Positions 51,063 through 59,821 of a DNA stretch of 64,000 nucleotides are shown piece by piece. Origin of the DNA: Vagococcus acidifermentans (lineage in GTDB: Bacteria; Bacillota; Bacilli; Lactobacillales; Vagococcaceae); the NCBI RefSeq assembly GCF_003987655.1, contig NZ_NGKC01000001.1:310001-374000 (forward strand), in the 5' to 3' direction. The translations under genes and the position numbers were made by a program. Below the pieces are notes generated by a model. It was not told the origin of the DNA and did not search any database. It worked only from the letters and a program-made list of their open reading frames with translations. The stretch's first letter is position 1, and every line of letters begins with the position of its first letter.

Positions 51063-51371
51063 ATGAAAATCATCAAGCATGCCGTTGCTGGAACGGTGGA
51101 ATCCAGCGATATCATGATTACTGTCCAGCCGGTCGAAACGGAGGAAAATACGATTGAGCTGGAAAGCAGTGTGGAAAAACAGTTTGGGCAGCAAATTCGC
51201 AAAGTCATCACCGAAATACTTGAAAAGACGGGCGTGCACGGAGTCGCAGTGACAGCTGTTGACAAAGGCGCGCTGGACTGCACAATCAAGGCGCGTATGA
51301 TAACGGCTCTGCATCGTGCCGCAGAAACGGAAAGCTATCACTGGAAGGAGCTGGACTTGTGGAACGATTAA
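51063..51371 (+). CDS. citD: Citrate lyase acyl carrier protein (gamma subunit)
   Basis: 102 residues; ATG with GAGGTGAG upstream. Ser14 ([11 protein letters not shown]) is the attachment site of the phosphoribosyl dephospho-CoA group. It overlaps citE by 13 bases. It carries the acetyl and citryl thioesters between CitF and CitE. Confidence 0.94.
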   Translation: MKIIKHAVAGTVESSDIMITVQPVETEENTIELESSVEKQFGQQIRKVITEILEKTGVHGVAVTAVDKGALDCTIKARMITALHRAAETESYHWKELDLWND

Positions 51372-52258
51372 GAAAAACGATGATGTTTGTCCCTGGTTCT
51401 AATGCTGCCATGTTAAGAGATGTCCCGCTGTACGGAGCAGATTCGATTATGTTTGACTTGGAAGATGCTGTCTCATTAAAGGAAAAAGATTCTGCCCGCG
51501 TGCTGGTTTATGCAGCATTAAAAACATTTGATTACAGCAGTGTTGAAACCGTTGTACGAATCAACGGGTTGGACACAGGCGGCGTGCAGGATGTCGAGGC
51601 GATGGTTTTGGCTGGTGTAAATGTTATCCGCTTACCAAAAACGGAAACGGCTCAGGACATCGTTGACGTGGAGGCTGTTATCACAGAAGTGGAAGAAAAA
51701 AACAACATTCCTGTCGGGCAGACTAAAATGATGGCGGCCATCGAATCGGCGCAAGGAGTGCTGAATGCTCCTGACATCGCCAAAAGCTCCGCGCGTCTAA
51801 TCGGAATTGCTCTAGGTGCGGAAGACTACGTTACCAACATGAAAACACGTCGCTACCCGGATGGACAGGAACTGTTTTTTGCCCGCAGCATGATTCTTCA
51901 TGCAGCCAGAGCGGCTGGAATTGCAGCCATTGATACGGTTTATTCGGATGTCAACAACGTTGAAGGGTTTCAACAGGAAGTCAGACTGATCAAACAATTA
52001 GGCTTTGACGGCAAATCGGTCATCAACCCGCGGCAAATTCCGGTTGTGAATGCCATTTATGCCCCGACGGAAAAAGAAATTCAAAACGCCAAAGAAGTGA
52101 TCTGGGCAATCCGTGAGGCAGAAGAAAAAGGCTCCGGTGTCATTTCTTTGAAAGGGAAAATGATTGACAAGCCGATTGTGGAACGGGCGGAACGCGTGGT
52201 GGCCCTTGCACTGGACGCAAAACTGCTGACTGAGGAGGATGTGAAGTCATGGTATTAA
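51359..52258 (+). CDS. citE: Citrate lyase beta subunit (citryl-ACP lyase)
   Basis: 299 residues from GTG with GGAAGGAG upstream. HpcH/HpaI-like TIM barrel: [52 protein letters not shown]. It splits citryl-ACP to acetyl-ACP and oxaloacetate. It overlaps citF by 10 bases. Confidence 0.94.
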   Translation: MERLRKTMMFVPGSNAAMLRDVPLYGADSIMFDLEDAVSLKEKDSARVLVYAALKTFDYSSVETVVRINGLDTGGVQDVEAMVLAGVNVIRLPKTETAQDIVDVEAVITEVEEKNNIPVGQTKMMAAIESAQGVLNAPDIAKSSARLIGIALGAEDYVTNMKTRRYPDGQELFFARSMILHAARAAGIAAIDTVYSDVNNVEGFQQEVRLIKQLGFDGKSVINPRQIPVVNAIYAPTEKEIQNAKEVIWAIREAEEKGSGVISLKGKMIDKPIVERAERVVALALDAKLLTEEDVKSWY

Positions 52259-53781
52259 ACAAAGCAGGCAGGGAAATCCCTCAGCCATATGCCGAACAGC
52301 ATGGTATTTATGAAGGAGAACTTGCACATATCACAACATATAAAGAAGCAAGCCGGACCATCAAACCGGTCAAGCCCGGCGAAACCAAATTACTGGCCGA
52401 CATCAGAGAGGCAATTGAGCGGACAGGCTTGACAGACGGCATGACGATTTCGTTCCATCATCATTTCCGTGAAGGCGATTTCGTGATGAATATGGTCCTG
52501 GCAGAAATTGCGGCAATGGGTATTAAAGATATTTCGATTGCGCCAAGCTCGATTGCCAACGTCCACGAGCCATTGATAGAGCATATAAAAAATGGTGTCG
52601 TCACACAAATCACCTCTTCTGGTTTGCGCGACAAAGTAGGGGCTGCTATCTCATCCCGCATCATGGACAAGCCCGTCATCATCCGTTCCCATGGCGGCAG
52701 GGCACGTGCCATCGCGGCAGGGGATATTCACATAGATGTTGCATTTCTAGGTGCCCCCAGTTCAGATGCTTACGGCAACGCCAACGGCACAAAAGGAAAA
52801 GCAACGTGCGGGTCGCTGGGCTATGCAATGATTGACGCCAAGTATGCCGATCAAGTGGTCATCATCACCGATACATTGGTACCGTATCCAAATGCTCCTG
52901 CCAGCATCTCGCAAACTGATGTGGACTTTGTGGTAGAAGTCGAGTCCATCGGTGACCCGGCAGGAATTGCCAAAGGTGCGACCCGCTTTACAAAAAATCC
53001 GAAAGAACTATTGATTGCCGAAAACGCCGCGAAAGTTATCACTGCCTCGCCTTATTATAAAGAAGGCTTTTCTTTTCAAACAGGCACGGGCGGATCATCA
53101 TTGGCTGTTACCCGGTTTATCAAGGAAAAGATGCTGGCAGACGGTATCAAAGCCGGTTTTGTGCTGGGCGGGATCACCAATGCCATGGTTGATTTGCTGA
53201 AAGAGGGACTGACTGAAAAAATCATAGACGTGCAGGATTTCGACCACCCCTCGGCTGTGTCTTTGGGCGAAAATGACGCACACTGCGAAATTGATGCCAA
53301 CATGTATGCGTCGCCTCTCAGCAAAGGCGCGGTTGTGAATCAGCTGGATACAGCCGTTTTGTCAGCTTTGGAAGTCGATACGGATTTTAATGTCAATGTC
53401 ATCACCGGCTCGGACGGTGTGCTTCGCGGGGCTTCCGGCGGTCACTCGGACACTAGTATGGCGTGCAAGATGAGTCTGGTTATTGCCCCGCTGATTCGCG
53501 GCAGAATCCCAACCTTTGTCGACCGGGTGAACACCGTTGTGACACCAGGCGACAGTGTAGATGTGGTCGTGACAGAAATAGGAATTGCCATTAATCCCAA
53601 ACGTACTGATTTGCTGGAACATTTCAAACATATAGACGTCCCGCAATACACCATTGCCGAATTAAAGGATAAAGCCTATCAAATCGTCGGTACGCCGGAG
53701 CCGATTGCCTACGGCGAGCACGTTGTGGCATTGATTGAATACCGCGACGGCAGTTTAATCGATGTCGTGTACAATGTCTGA
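52249..53781 (+). CDS. citF: Citrate lyase alpha subunit (citrate:acetyl-ACP transferase)
   Basis: 510 residues, ATG with GAGGAGGATGTG upstream. CoA-transferase-like; TISFHHHFREGDFVMNMVL, ITSSGLRDKVGAAIS, SHGGRARAIAAGDI and a GSDGVLRGASGGHSDT glycine loop are all typical. It swaps the acetyl group on CitD for citrate. It overlaps citX. Confidence 0.94.
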   Translation: MVLNKAGREIPQPYAEQHGIYEGELAHITTYKEASRTIKPVKPGETKLLADIREAIERTGLTDGMTISFHHHFREGDFVMNMVLAEIAAMGIKDISIAPSSIANVHEPLIEHIKNGVVTQITSSGLRDKVGAAISSRIMDKPVIIRSHGGRARAIAAGDIHIDVAFLGAPSSDAYGNANGTKGKATCGSLGYAMIDAKYADQVVIITDTLVPYPNAPASISQTDVDFVVEVESIGDPAGIAKGATRFTKNPKELLIAENAAKVITASPYYKEGFSFQTGTGGSSLAVTRFIKEKMLADGIKAGFVLGGITNAMVDLLKEGLTEKIIDVQDFDHPSAVSLGENDAHCEIDANMYASPLSKGAVVNQLDTAVLSALEVDTDFNVNVITGSDGVLRGASGGHSDTSMACKMSLVIAPLIRGRIPTFVDRVNTVVTPGDSVDVVVTEIGIAINPKRTDLLEHFKHIDVPQYTIAELKDKAYQIVGTPEPIAYGEHVVALIEYRDGSLIDVVYNV

Positions 53782-54307
53782 TAAAAATGCAGTGACGCTG
53801 GATGACATGCTGGCTGCCCGTGAACAGCGGGCAGCTATCCAGCGGCAGCTGTTGCAGGAGACTGTGCACGTTAGTTTGCTGTCCGCGACAATGAACATTC
53901 CGGGACCGGTAAAAAATTCGCAGAAACTTACAGACAGCTTTTTGACAGTTATTGATGCCGTGGAAGACCAGTTGGCTGAACATAATATTATTTGTCAATT
54001 TTCGCGTCACGAGCGGACAGGCCCGGAGTATTATCTGGTGTTGCAGCTGCCGCCTGAAATGTTGAAAAAACAGATGGTGGCAATTGAAGAAACGCACCCC
54101 TTGGGACGTTTGATGGACTTGGACGTTTGGTGGTTTGACGGGGAAATCAAGCAGATGAGCCGGGTCGACATCGGCTTTCCCGCCCGCCGGTGCTTGATTT
54201 GCAGCAGGGATGCCAAAGAGTGCAGCCGCTCGCGGCGCCATTCAGTCGCTGAGCTGCAAGACAAAATTACAGAGATTATAGTAGGAAGGGAGCAACACAG
54301 TGGGTAA
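53774..54307 (+). CDS. citX: Apo-citrate lyase phosphoribosyl-dephospho-CoA transferase
   Basis: 177 residues; the ATG at 53774 overlaps the citF stop (an ATG four codons earlier is equally open). The GRLMDLDVWWFDG motif and the Cys-rich end (RRCLICSRDAKECSRSRRHS) mark CitX, which loads the prosthetic group made by CitG onto CitD. Here it is separate from citG, as in enterococci. It overlaps oadA by 8 bases. Confidence 0.92.
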   Translation: MSDKNAVTLDDMLAAREQRAAIQRQLLQETVHVSLLSATMNIPGPVKNSQKLTDSFLTVIDAVEDQLAEHNIICQFSRHERTGPEYYLVLQLPPEMLKKQMVAIEETHPLGRLMDLDVWWFDGEIKQMSRVDIGFPARRCLICSRDAKECSRSRRHSVAELQDKITEIIVGREQHSG

Positions 54308-55694
54308 ACACATTCGTTTGACAGAAACGGTTTTAAGAGATGGTCAGCAAAGTTTAATCGCAACACGCATGCCTACTTCAGACATGCTGCCGATTATTAA
54401 AACGATGGACGAAGCCGGTTTTCATGCCTTGGAAGTATGGGGAGGGGCAACGTTTGATTCCTGCGTCCGGTACTTGAATGAAGACCCGTGGGAGCGCCTG
54501 CGGCAAATTCGTCAAGAAGTTAAAAAGACAAAACTGCAAATGCTGCTCCGCGGGCAGAATCTGCTGGGATATCGTCATTATGCAGATGACGTGGTCCGGG
54601 CATTTGTTGAAAAAGCAGTAAAAAATGGGATTGATATTATTCGTATTTTTGATGCCTTGAATGACGTCCGCAACTTGCAGACAGCGATTCAGGCAACAAA
54701 AGAAGCAGACGGCCACTGTCAAGCGGCAATTTCTTATACTACCAGTACCGTCCATACGGTCGACTATTTTGTCCGGCTGGCAAAGGAGCTGGCCAATACC
54801 GGTGCAGATTCCATCTGCATCAAAGACATGGCAGGCGTATTGACACCGCAAACAGGATTTGAACTGGTCAGCCGGTTGAAGGATGCGGTGGATTTGCCGC
54901 TGGAAGTACACACCCACGCCACCAGCGGTATTTCAGAAATGACCTATTTGAAAGTGGCGGAAGCCGGAGCCGATATTATCGATACAGCCATCTCGTCTTT
55001 TGCCGGCGGAACGAGCCAGCCGGCAACGGAATCAGTAGCGATGGCACTCGAAGAATTGGGCTTTTCAACCGGACTGTCCCAAACCAAGCTGACTGAAATT
55101 GCCGACCATTTCAATCCGGTCCGCGACCGGTTCCGTCAAGAGGGGATTTTGAATCCGAAAGTCAAAGACATCGAACCGAAGACGCTGCGGTATCAAGTTC
55201 CCGGCGGTATGTTGTCCAACTTGCTGAGCCAGCTAACAGAACAAGGGTTGCAGGATAAATACGAGGAAGTATTGGCTGAGGTTCCGGCAGTCCGGGCAGA
55301 TTTAGGGTTTCCGCCTTTAGTGACCCCTCTGTCCCAAATGGTCGGTACACAAGCGTTAATGAATGTGATTTCCGGTGCCAAATATCAATTGGTTTCCAAA
55401 GAAATCAAGGACTATGTCCGGGGGCAGTACGGCAAACCGCCAGCGCCGATTTCGGAAGACATCAAACAGCTGATTATCGGCGAAGAAGAGCCGATTACAT
55501 GCCGGCCGGCAGATTTGTTGAAACCGGAGTTGTCAGCACTGGCTGAGGAAATCAGCGATTATGCCAAAACAGACGAGGATGTTTTACTGTACGCCATGTT
55601 TCCGCAACAAGGCAAAGATTTCCTCGGACGGCGCGAAGACCCGTTTTATGATGTGCCGGTTCAGGAAGTCCGTGTCACAATAGCTATCAGTTAA
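54300..55694 (+). CDS. oadA: Oxaloacetate decarboxylase alpha (carboxyltransferase) subunit
   Basis: 464 residues from GTG with GGAAGGGAG upstream. TIM-barrel carboxyltransferase: IRLTETVLRDGQQSLIATRM, the Lys of SICIKDMAGVLTP, and the metal ligands of LPLEVHTHATSG. It ends at about the length of the transferase domain alone, so the biotin domain is provided by OadD. It moves CO2 from oxaloacetate to biotin, releasing pyruvate. Last gene of the operon. Confidence 0.94.
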   Translation: MGKHIRLTETVLRDGQQSLIATRMPTSDMLPIIKTMDEAGFHALEVWGGATFDSCVRYLNEDPWERLRQIRQEVKKTKLQMLLRGQNLLGYRHYADDVVRAFVEKAVKNGIDIIRIFDALNDVRNLQTAIQATKEADGHCQAAISYTTSTVHTVDYFVRLAKELANTGADSICIKDMAGVLTPQTGFELVSRLKDAVDLPLEVHTHATSGISEMTYLKVAEAGADIIDTAISSFAGGTSQPATESVAMALEELGFSTGLSQTKLTEIADHFNPVRDRFRQEGILNPKVKDIEPKTLRYQVPGGMLSNLLSQLTEQGLQDKYEEVLAEVPAVRADLGFPPLVTPLSQMVGTQALMNVISGAKYQLVSKEIKDYVRGQYGKPPAPISEDIKQLIIGEEEPITCRPADLLKPELSALAEEISDYAKTDEDVLLYAMFPQQGKDFLGRREDPFYDVPVQEVRVTIAIS

Positions 55695-55696
55695 AC

Positions 55697-55727
55697 AACA
55701 GGAGGTCGTTTCAGGCCTCCTGTTTTT
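55697..55727 (+). terminator. Terminator of the citrate operon
   Basis: 9-bp stem AACAGGAGG / CCTCCTGTT (55697-55705, 55716-55724), then TTTTT. Confidence 0.85.
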
Positions 55728-55779
55728 GATGGAAACAGCTTTCAGCGGTCTTTTTGAGACTGACTTTCTGCAAGCATGA

Positions 55780-55808
55780 TTGAAAATTTCCTTCTTTGGC
55801 AGTATAGT
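55780..55808 (+). promoter_or_regulatory. Promoter of the CLC channel gene
   Basis: TTGAAA (55780-55785), 17-base spacer, TATAGT (55803-55808), 27 bases before the start codon. Confidence 0.7.
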
Positions 55809-55834
55809 AAGAACAAAGGACGTGGAGGGATTAA

Positions 55835-57388
55835 ATGAATCAGGAACACGAACTGAAGAAACTGGACAACACGAAAATCGTGTTTATTGCCAAGGGGTTA
55901 ATTGTTGGTGTTTGCGCAGGAGTAGTCGTCAGTTTTTTTCGGTTATTCATTGAAAAATTAAGTCAACTGATTGTATCGTATTATCTTTTATTTCGCGAAC
56001 AGCCTGTTTGGCTGATTCCGTGGACGCTGGTGTCACTATTGGCGGCCTTTTTTATTGGCAAGCTGATTGCCGGGGAGCCGCATATTAAAGGCAGCGGTAT
56101 CCCGCAAGTTGAAGGACAATTGCGCGGACAGCTGACCATCAACTGGTTTTCAGTACTGTGGAAAAAATTTGTCGGCGGTGTCTTAGCAATCGGTTCCGGC
56201 TTGTTTCTCGGGCGAGAAGGACCGTCTATTCAACTGGGGGCACTAGTCGGGCAAGGCATCAGCGAAAAAATGCACCAAACGACATCGGAAGAAAAAATTT
56301 TGGTGTCAAGCGGTGCGAGTGCCGGGTTATCGGCAGCATTCAATGCGCCGATTGCGGGGCTTTTATTTGTGCTTGAAGAGGTGCACCATTCCTTTTCACC
56401 GCTTATCTGGCTGACCGCCTTTTCCGCCGCCCTTGCTGCCAACTTTGTGTCGTTAAATTTTTTCGGCCTGCAGCCGGTACTTGACATCGGCGAGATACAA
56501 CATTTGCCGCTGAGCTATTATTGGACACTCCCGGTATTGGGGATTCTGTTGGGCGTTACAGGGCGTTTTTACCAGCAAGTATTGCTGTTTTTGCCAAAAC
56601 TTTACGGGAAGATTCCTTTTTTGTCTCCCGAATATTATGGTGTGGTGCCGTTTCTCTGTGTCATCCCGATAGGTTTGTGCCTGCCGCATTTTTTAGGAGG
56701 CGGCCACCAAATCATTTTTTACCTTGCAGAAACGCCGCTCAGTGTGCGGGTACTGCTGCTGCTGTTTTTGCTGCGCTTTGTCTTTTCGATGGTATCTTAC
56801 GGCGCTAATTTGCCGGGCGGTATTTTTTTGCCGATTTTATCATTGGGCGCTATTTTAGGCACGTTGTACGGTGTATTGCTCACGCAGACAGTTGGCCTGG
56901 AGCCGGTTTTTATCAAAAACTTTCTGATTTTTGCCATGGCCGGCTATTTTGCGGCTATCGGCAAAGCACCATTAACTGCAATTGTCCTTGTCACTGAAAT
57001 GGTGGGAAATTTGTCACACTTGATGTCGATTGGTGTCGTTGTTTTGGTCAGTTATGTCATTGTGGACAGTTTAGGCGGCAAACCGATTTATGAATCATTG
57101 CTGGAACGCATCGTGCAGCCGGATTACGGCAACATAGCCGGGAAAAAGACAGTGGTTGAATTGCCGGTAGCCCCAAGCAGTCTCTTTGATGAACAGATGG
57201 TCCGGGATATTGCCTGGCCTAAGGAAATGCTCTTGACGTCGATTCGCCGCGGCGAGAATGAATTACTGCCCCATGGTGATACCGTCATCCACGGCGGCGA
57301 TGTGCTGGTTATTTTAACCGATGAGGGCATCGCCCAGAAAGTCAAGCTGACGCTGTTGGAGCAGATGGGGAGCGGGCATGGCGGGTGA
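55835..57388 (+). CDS. CLC chloride channel/transporter with TrkA-C domain
   Basis: 517 residues; ATG with GTGGAGGG upstream. The canonical CLC motifs are GSGIPQVEGQ and GREGPSIQLGAL with the gating Glu, then GANLPGGIFLPILSLG. About ten to twelve helices. The C-terminal 70 residues (residues 445-515) form a TrkA-C-like ligand domain with a typical IRRGENELLPHGDTVIHGGD stretch. It moves Cl- (perhaps H+/Cl- exchange) across the membrane. This differs from the CLC-F in this window. Monocistronic, directly after the citrate operon. Confidence 0.92.
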   Translation: MNQEHELKKLDNTKIVFIAKGLIVGVCAGVVVSFFRLFIEKLSQLIVSYYLLFREQPVWLIPWTLVSLLAAFFIGKLIAGEPHIKGSGIPQVEGQLRGQLTINWFSVLWKKFVGGVLAIGSGLFLGREGPSIQLGALVGQGISEKMHQTTSEEKILVSSGASAGLSAAFNAPIAGLLFVLEEVHHSFSPLIWLTAFSAALAANFVSLNFFGLQPVLDIGEIQHLPLSYYWTLPVLGILLGVTGRFYQQVLLFLPKLYGKIPFLSPEYYGVVPFLCVIPIGLCLPHFLGGGHQIIFYLAETPLSVRVLLLLFLLRFVFSMVSYGANLPGGIFLPILSLGAILGTLYGVLLTQTVGLEPVFIKNFLIFAMAGYFAAIGKAPLTAIVLVTEMVGNLSHLMSIGVVVLVSYVIVDSLGGKPIYESLLERIVQPDYGNIAGKKTVVELPVAPSSLFDEQMVRDIAWPKEMLLTSIRRGENELLPHGDTVIHGGDVLVILTDEGIAQKVKLTLLEQMGSGHGG

Positions 57389-57406
57389 GATACTAGTTTT
57401 CTAAAA

Positions 57407-57442
57407 AAAACCGCCCTTTGTCATAGCACAAAGGGAGGTTTT
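57407..57442. terminator. Bidirectional terminator after the CLC gene
   Basis: 15-bp stem (57407-57421 with 57428-57442, one mismatch) and 6-base loop, A/T-rich ends, between the CLC gene and the convergent SMR genes. Confidence 0.85.
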
Positions 57443-57490
57443 AAGTTAACGATATTTTTTAATCCAGTTTGCAAATGCCGCGTTTGAAAA

Positions 57491-57805
57491 CTATCCAAAT
57501 GTCTTGATTCCGATCACGCCGATGACAATCAGCAGCACGAAAAACAAGCGCAGCGGGCGCTTGGATTCGCCCAAAAATAAAATGCCGTACCCGACACTCA
57601 ACAATGACCCAAGACCTGTCCAGACAGCGTAGGCGACACCTAACGGAATAAATTCAGTGACACGTCCTAAAATATATATCGAGACAATCATTGCCCCGAC
57701 TGACACGAACAGCCACATTTTTTTTCCTTGTTTATGGGATTTTTCCAGAAAAAGCACGAAGACAAGTTCCATTAAACCTGCTATGCCAAGCATTACCCAA
57801 CTCAT
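57491..57805 (-). CDS. Small multidrug resistance family protein, second subunit
   Basis: 104 residues, four membrane segments. SMR/DMT fold with the key Glu in AGLMELVFVLFLEKS; the Trp usually two positions after the GxxE motif is absent. GVAYAVWTGLGS and GYGILFLGESKRP are typical. It lies directly behind another SMR gene, suggesting a heterodimeric pump of the YkkCD or EbrAB kind. The guanidinium, quaternary ammonium or other cation specificity is not readable. Confidence 0.88.
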   Translation of the reverse strand: MSWVMLGIAGLMELVFVLFLEKSHKQGKKMWLFVSVGAMIVSIYILGRVTEFIPLGVAYAVWTGLGSLLSVGYGILFLGESKRPLRLFFVLLIVIGVIGIKTFG

Positions 57806-57806
57806 A

Positions 57807-58136
57807 TTAATTGCCTCCTTTTGGTGTAGTCAGTTTCAGGCCGACAATTCCTGTCAGCAGCACAGCCAGACTAATCAGCTTCATTGGATTGCTTGTTTCG
57901 TTAAAGACGAAGATACCAAGCAGTGCTGTTCCCCCTGTGCCAATACCGGTAAAAACAGCGTATGTCATACCGACACCAAATTCTTCAACCACTGTTTCTA
58001 GTACATATAAACTGATGACTAGAATCACCAATGTTGCAATGGACCATCCTAGATGTGAAAAGCCTTCACTCTTTCCTAGGGTGAACGCCCAGCAGATTTC
58101 CATCGCACCTGCAAGTAAAAGTCTTAAAAATGCCAT
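57807..58136 (-). CDS. Small multidrug resistance family protein, first subunit
   Basis: 109 residues; the ATG at 58136 lies 8 bases after AGGAGAT. Four membrane segments with AGAMEICWAFTLGK, carrying the conserved Glu and the Trp of guanidinium-exporter-type (Gdx/SugE) proteins, and GVGMTYAVFTGIGTGGTALLG. It pairs with the next gene, one base away. A leader with a terminator-like hairpin precedes it, but no known guanidine riboswitch was recognised. Confidence 0.9.
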   Translation of the reverse strand: MAFLRLLLAGAMEICWAFTLGKSEGFSHLGWSIATLVILVISLYVLETVVEEFGVGMTYAVFTGIGTGGTALLGIFVFNETSNPMKLISLAVLLTGIVGLKLTTPKGGN

Positions 58137-58164
58137 TTGTCTCATCTCCTGTGAACATAAAAAT

Positions 58165-58206
58165 GCCATAAGATAACTTGCAAAGGCCTAGAAGTTATCT
58201 TACAGC
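58165..58206 (-). terminator. Terminator-like hairpin in the SMR leader
   Basis: On the minus strand, 15-bp arms (58206-58192 with 58179-58165, two wobbles) and a 12-base loop are followed by ATTTTTATG. It lies about 35 bases before the first SMR gene and downstream of its promoter, suggesting attenuation. Confidence 0.6.
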
Positions 58207-58249
58207 ATAAACGCCCGGCGGCGAATCCGTTTTTTTCTTACAACTAGCA

Positions 58250-58278
58250 ATTCTAGCAAATAATTACCGATAGTTCAA
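58250..58278 (-). promoter_or_regulatory. Promoter of the SMR gene pair
   Basis: Minus strand TTGAAC (58278-58273), 17-base spacer, TAGAAT (58255-58250), with a leader of about 105 bases to the first start. Confidence 0.7.
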
Positions 58279-58672
58279 TGGTTTTGTTCAAAAAACAAAT
58301 TATTTTTTTTGTTATTGTACGTCTAGTGGTAGGAAAGGGCCTCACTTTTGTAATGAGAGTATGCCTGCTTTTGTTACTGAAAGAGAGGTTGGACTGCTAA
58401 CTGGATATTAGAAACGGTTGATTTGTATAAATAAAATAGTTAGACATATTTTTCTTAAATATATGAAAAAATAAGTTGGTTATCTCTTTGTTTTTAATGT
58501 CGTGCCGAATTTTCTGACTTATTAACACTTTAATTATTTTGAAATTCAAGTTTTTACGGCATCATACGTTCAATACTCGCATCTACAATCTCGGATATCC
58601 CTTTTTGTCCTGACTATTCTAAGCTATAATTAAAAGTAATAGGACCATAAAAAAAGAAGAGGTGGTTTGACA
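58279..58672 (+). promoter_or_regulatory. Intergenic region and probable promoter of the PLP enzyme gene
   Basis: About 390 AT-rich bases with no supported gene or RNA. A TATAAT at 58625-58630 and GAGGTGG at 58659-58665 precede the TTG at 58673. No clear -35 partner was seen. Confidence 0.4.
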
Positions 58673-59653
58673 TTGAAAAAAGAAGTTACCATAAAACCTG
58701 TCTCATTGGGCATAAAGCCGACACCGTTGTATAAGCTGGACAACTTGAGCCAAGCATATAACACCAATATTTATATCAAGCGTGATGACATGATTGGTGT
58801 GAGTTTGGGAGGCAATAAGGTGCGCAAGTTGGAATATTTGCTGGGCGATGCACGCGCGAAAGGCTGTGACACGGTCATAACGACTGGTGCGGCTCAATCG
58901 AATCATGTCATGTTGACGCTGGCATGTGCAAGCAAGTTGGGCATGGCAGGGATTGGCGTTTTATCAAATTCAGGGGTGAAGGAGTTTAAGGGCAACTTGA
59001 TTCTTGACGAGTTGTTTGGCGGTACGATTCATTTCAGCAACAGCCGCGATCAAGAAGAGATTATGGCGGAAATGACCGCACTGGCAGCGGATTTAACAAA
59101 ACAGGACAAGCGCCCGTATATTATCCCGATGGGAGGGTCTAATTCTCTCGGTGTGCTTGGTTATGTCGAAGCCGCAGAAGAAATTTTCGCACAGGGCAAG
59201 GAAATGGGTGTCACGTTCAATCATATTTTCAGCACAGTCGGCTCCGGCGGGACTTATGCCGGGTTAGTCATCGGTGCGGGATTGCATTCACCGGACACAC
59301 TGGTGACGGGAATTGAAGTGTCTGATGCGCCTTTCCCTGAAATTGTTGCACAATTAATCACGGATACGTTACCGTTGTTAGGAACAAATGATTACCCGGC
59401 TGAGTTTAAACAACGTTATATTTCCAATGTCGGGAAGGGATATGGTGTGTCCGACGAGCATACCGTTGAGGCGATAAAAGAGCTTGCCGGATTGGAAGGG
59501 ATTCTTCTTGACCCGGTCTATACCGGCAAAACATTCAGCAAGATGCTGGACATGATTCGAGAGGGTCAGTTCACTAGTGACGACCATATTTTGTTCCTGC
59601 ATACTGGCGGTGCGGGCGCCTTATTTGCGGTTGATATGGGATTGGAAGTTTAG
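58673..59653 (+). CDS. D-cysteine desulfhydrase / ACC deaminase family PLP enzyme
   Basis: 326 residues from the TTG at 58673, 7 bases after GAGGTGG. Tryptophan synthase beta superfamily: NIYIKRDDMIGVSLGGNKVRKLEYLL, with the PLP Lys in GGNKVRK, then GAAQSNHV, and FSTVGSGGTYAGLVIG for phosphate binding. Likely substrate is D-cysteine (to pyruvate, H2S and ammonia); ACC deaminase and L-cysteate-type activities exist in this family. It stands alone, with a terminator after it. Confidence 0.85.
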   Translation: MKKEVTIKPVSLGIKPTPLYKLDNLSQAYNTNIYIKRDDMIGVSLGGNKVRKLEYLLGDARAKGCDTVITTGAAQSNHVMLTLACASKLGMAGIGVLSNSGVKEFKGNLILDELFGGTIHFSNSRDQEEIMAEMTALAADLTKQDKRPYIIPMGGSNSLGVLGYVEAAEEIFAQGKEMGVTFNHIFSTVGSGGTYAGLVIGAGLHSPDTLVTGIEVSDAPFPEIVAQLITDTLPLLGTNDYPAEFKQRYISNVGKGYGVSDEHTVEAIKELAGLEGILLDPVYTGKTFSKMLDMIREGQFTSDDHILFLHTGGAGALFAVDMGLEV

Positions 59654-59677
59654 TTGACGATATATATGATTTGATTG

Positions 59678-59712
59678 TAACCCCGGAGGATGCGCATCCC
59701 TCGGGGGTTATC
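59678..59712 (+). terminator. Terminator of the PLP enzyme gene
   Basis: TAACCCC / GGGGTTA base stem (59678-59684, 59704-59710) with an inner GGATGCGCATCC palindrome; T-rich tail is weak. Confidence 0.65.
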
Positions 59713-59821
59713 TGCTTACCTCAATTATTTTTTAAGTAAAATGGAAATAATAAACAATTGGTGCTTGGCAAGGTGTGCTATAGTTTGAGTGAATTGCTTA
59801 GTGACTGGGGTGAGAGGGGAT

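Noticed and set aside
53624-54241. 205-codon open frame antisense to citF/citX
   Set aside because: It overlaps two well-supported genes, has a composition typical of antisense frames and no ribosome site.
58320-58400. tRNA-like stretch with TAGTGGTAGG and an anticodon-arm-like hairpin
   Set aside because: No acceptor stem or T-arm (GGTTCGAATCC) can be made to fit; probably chance.
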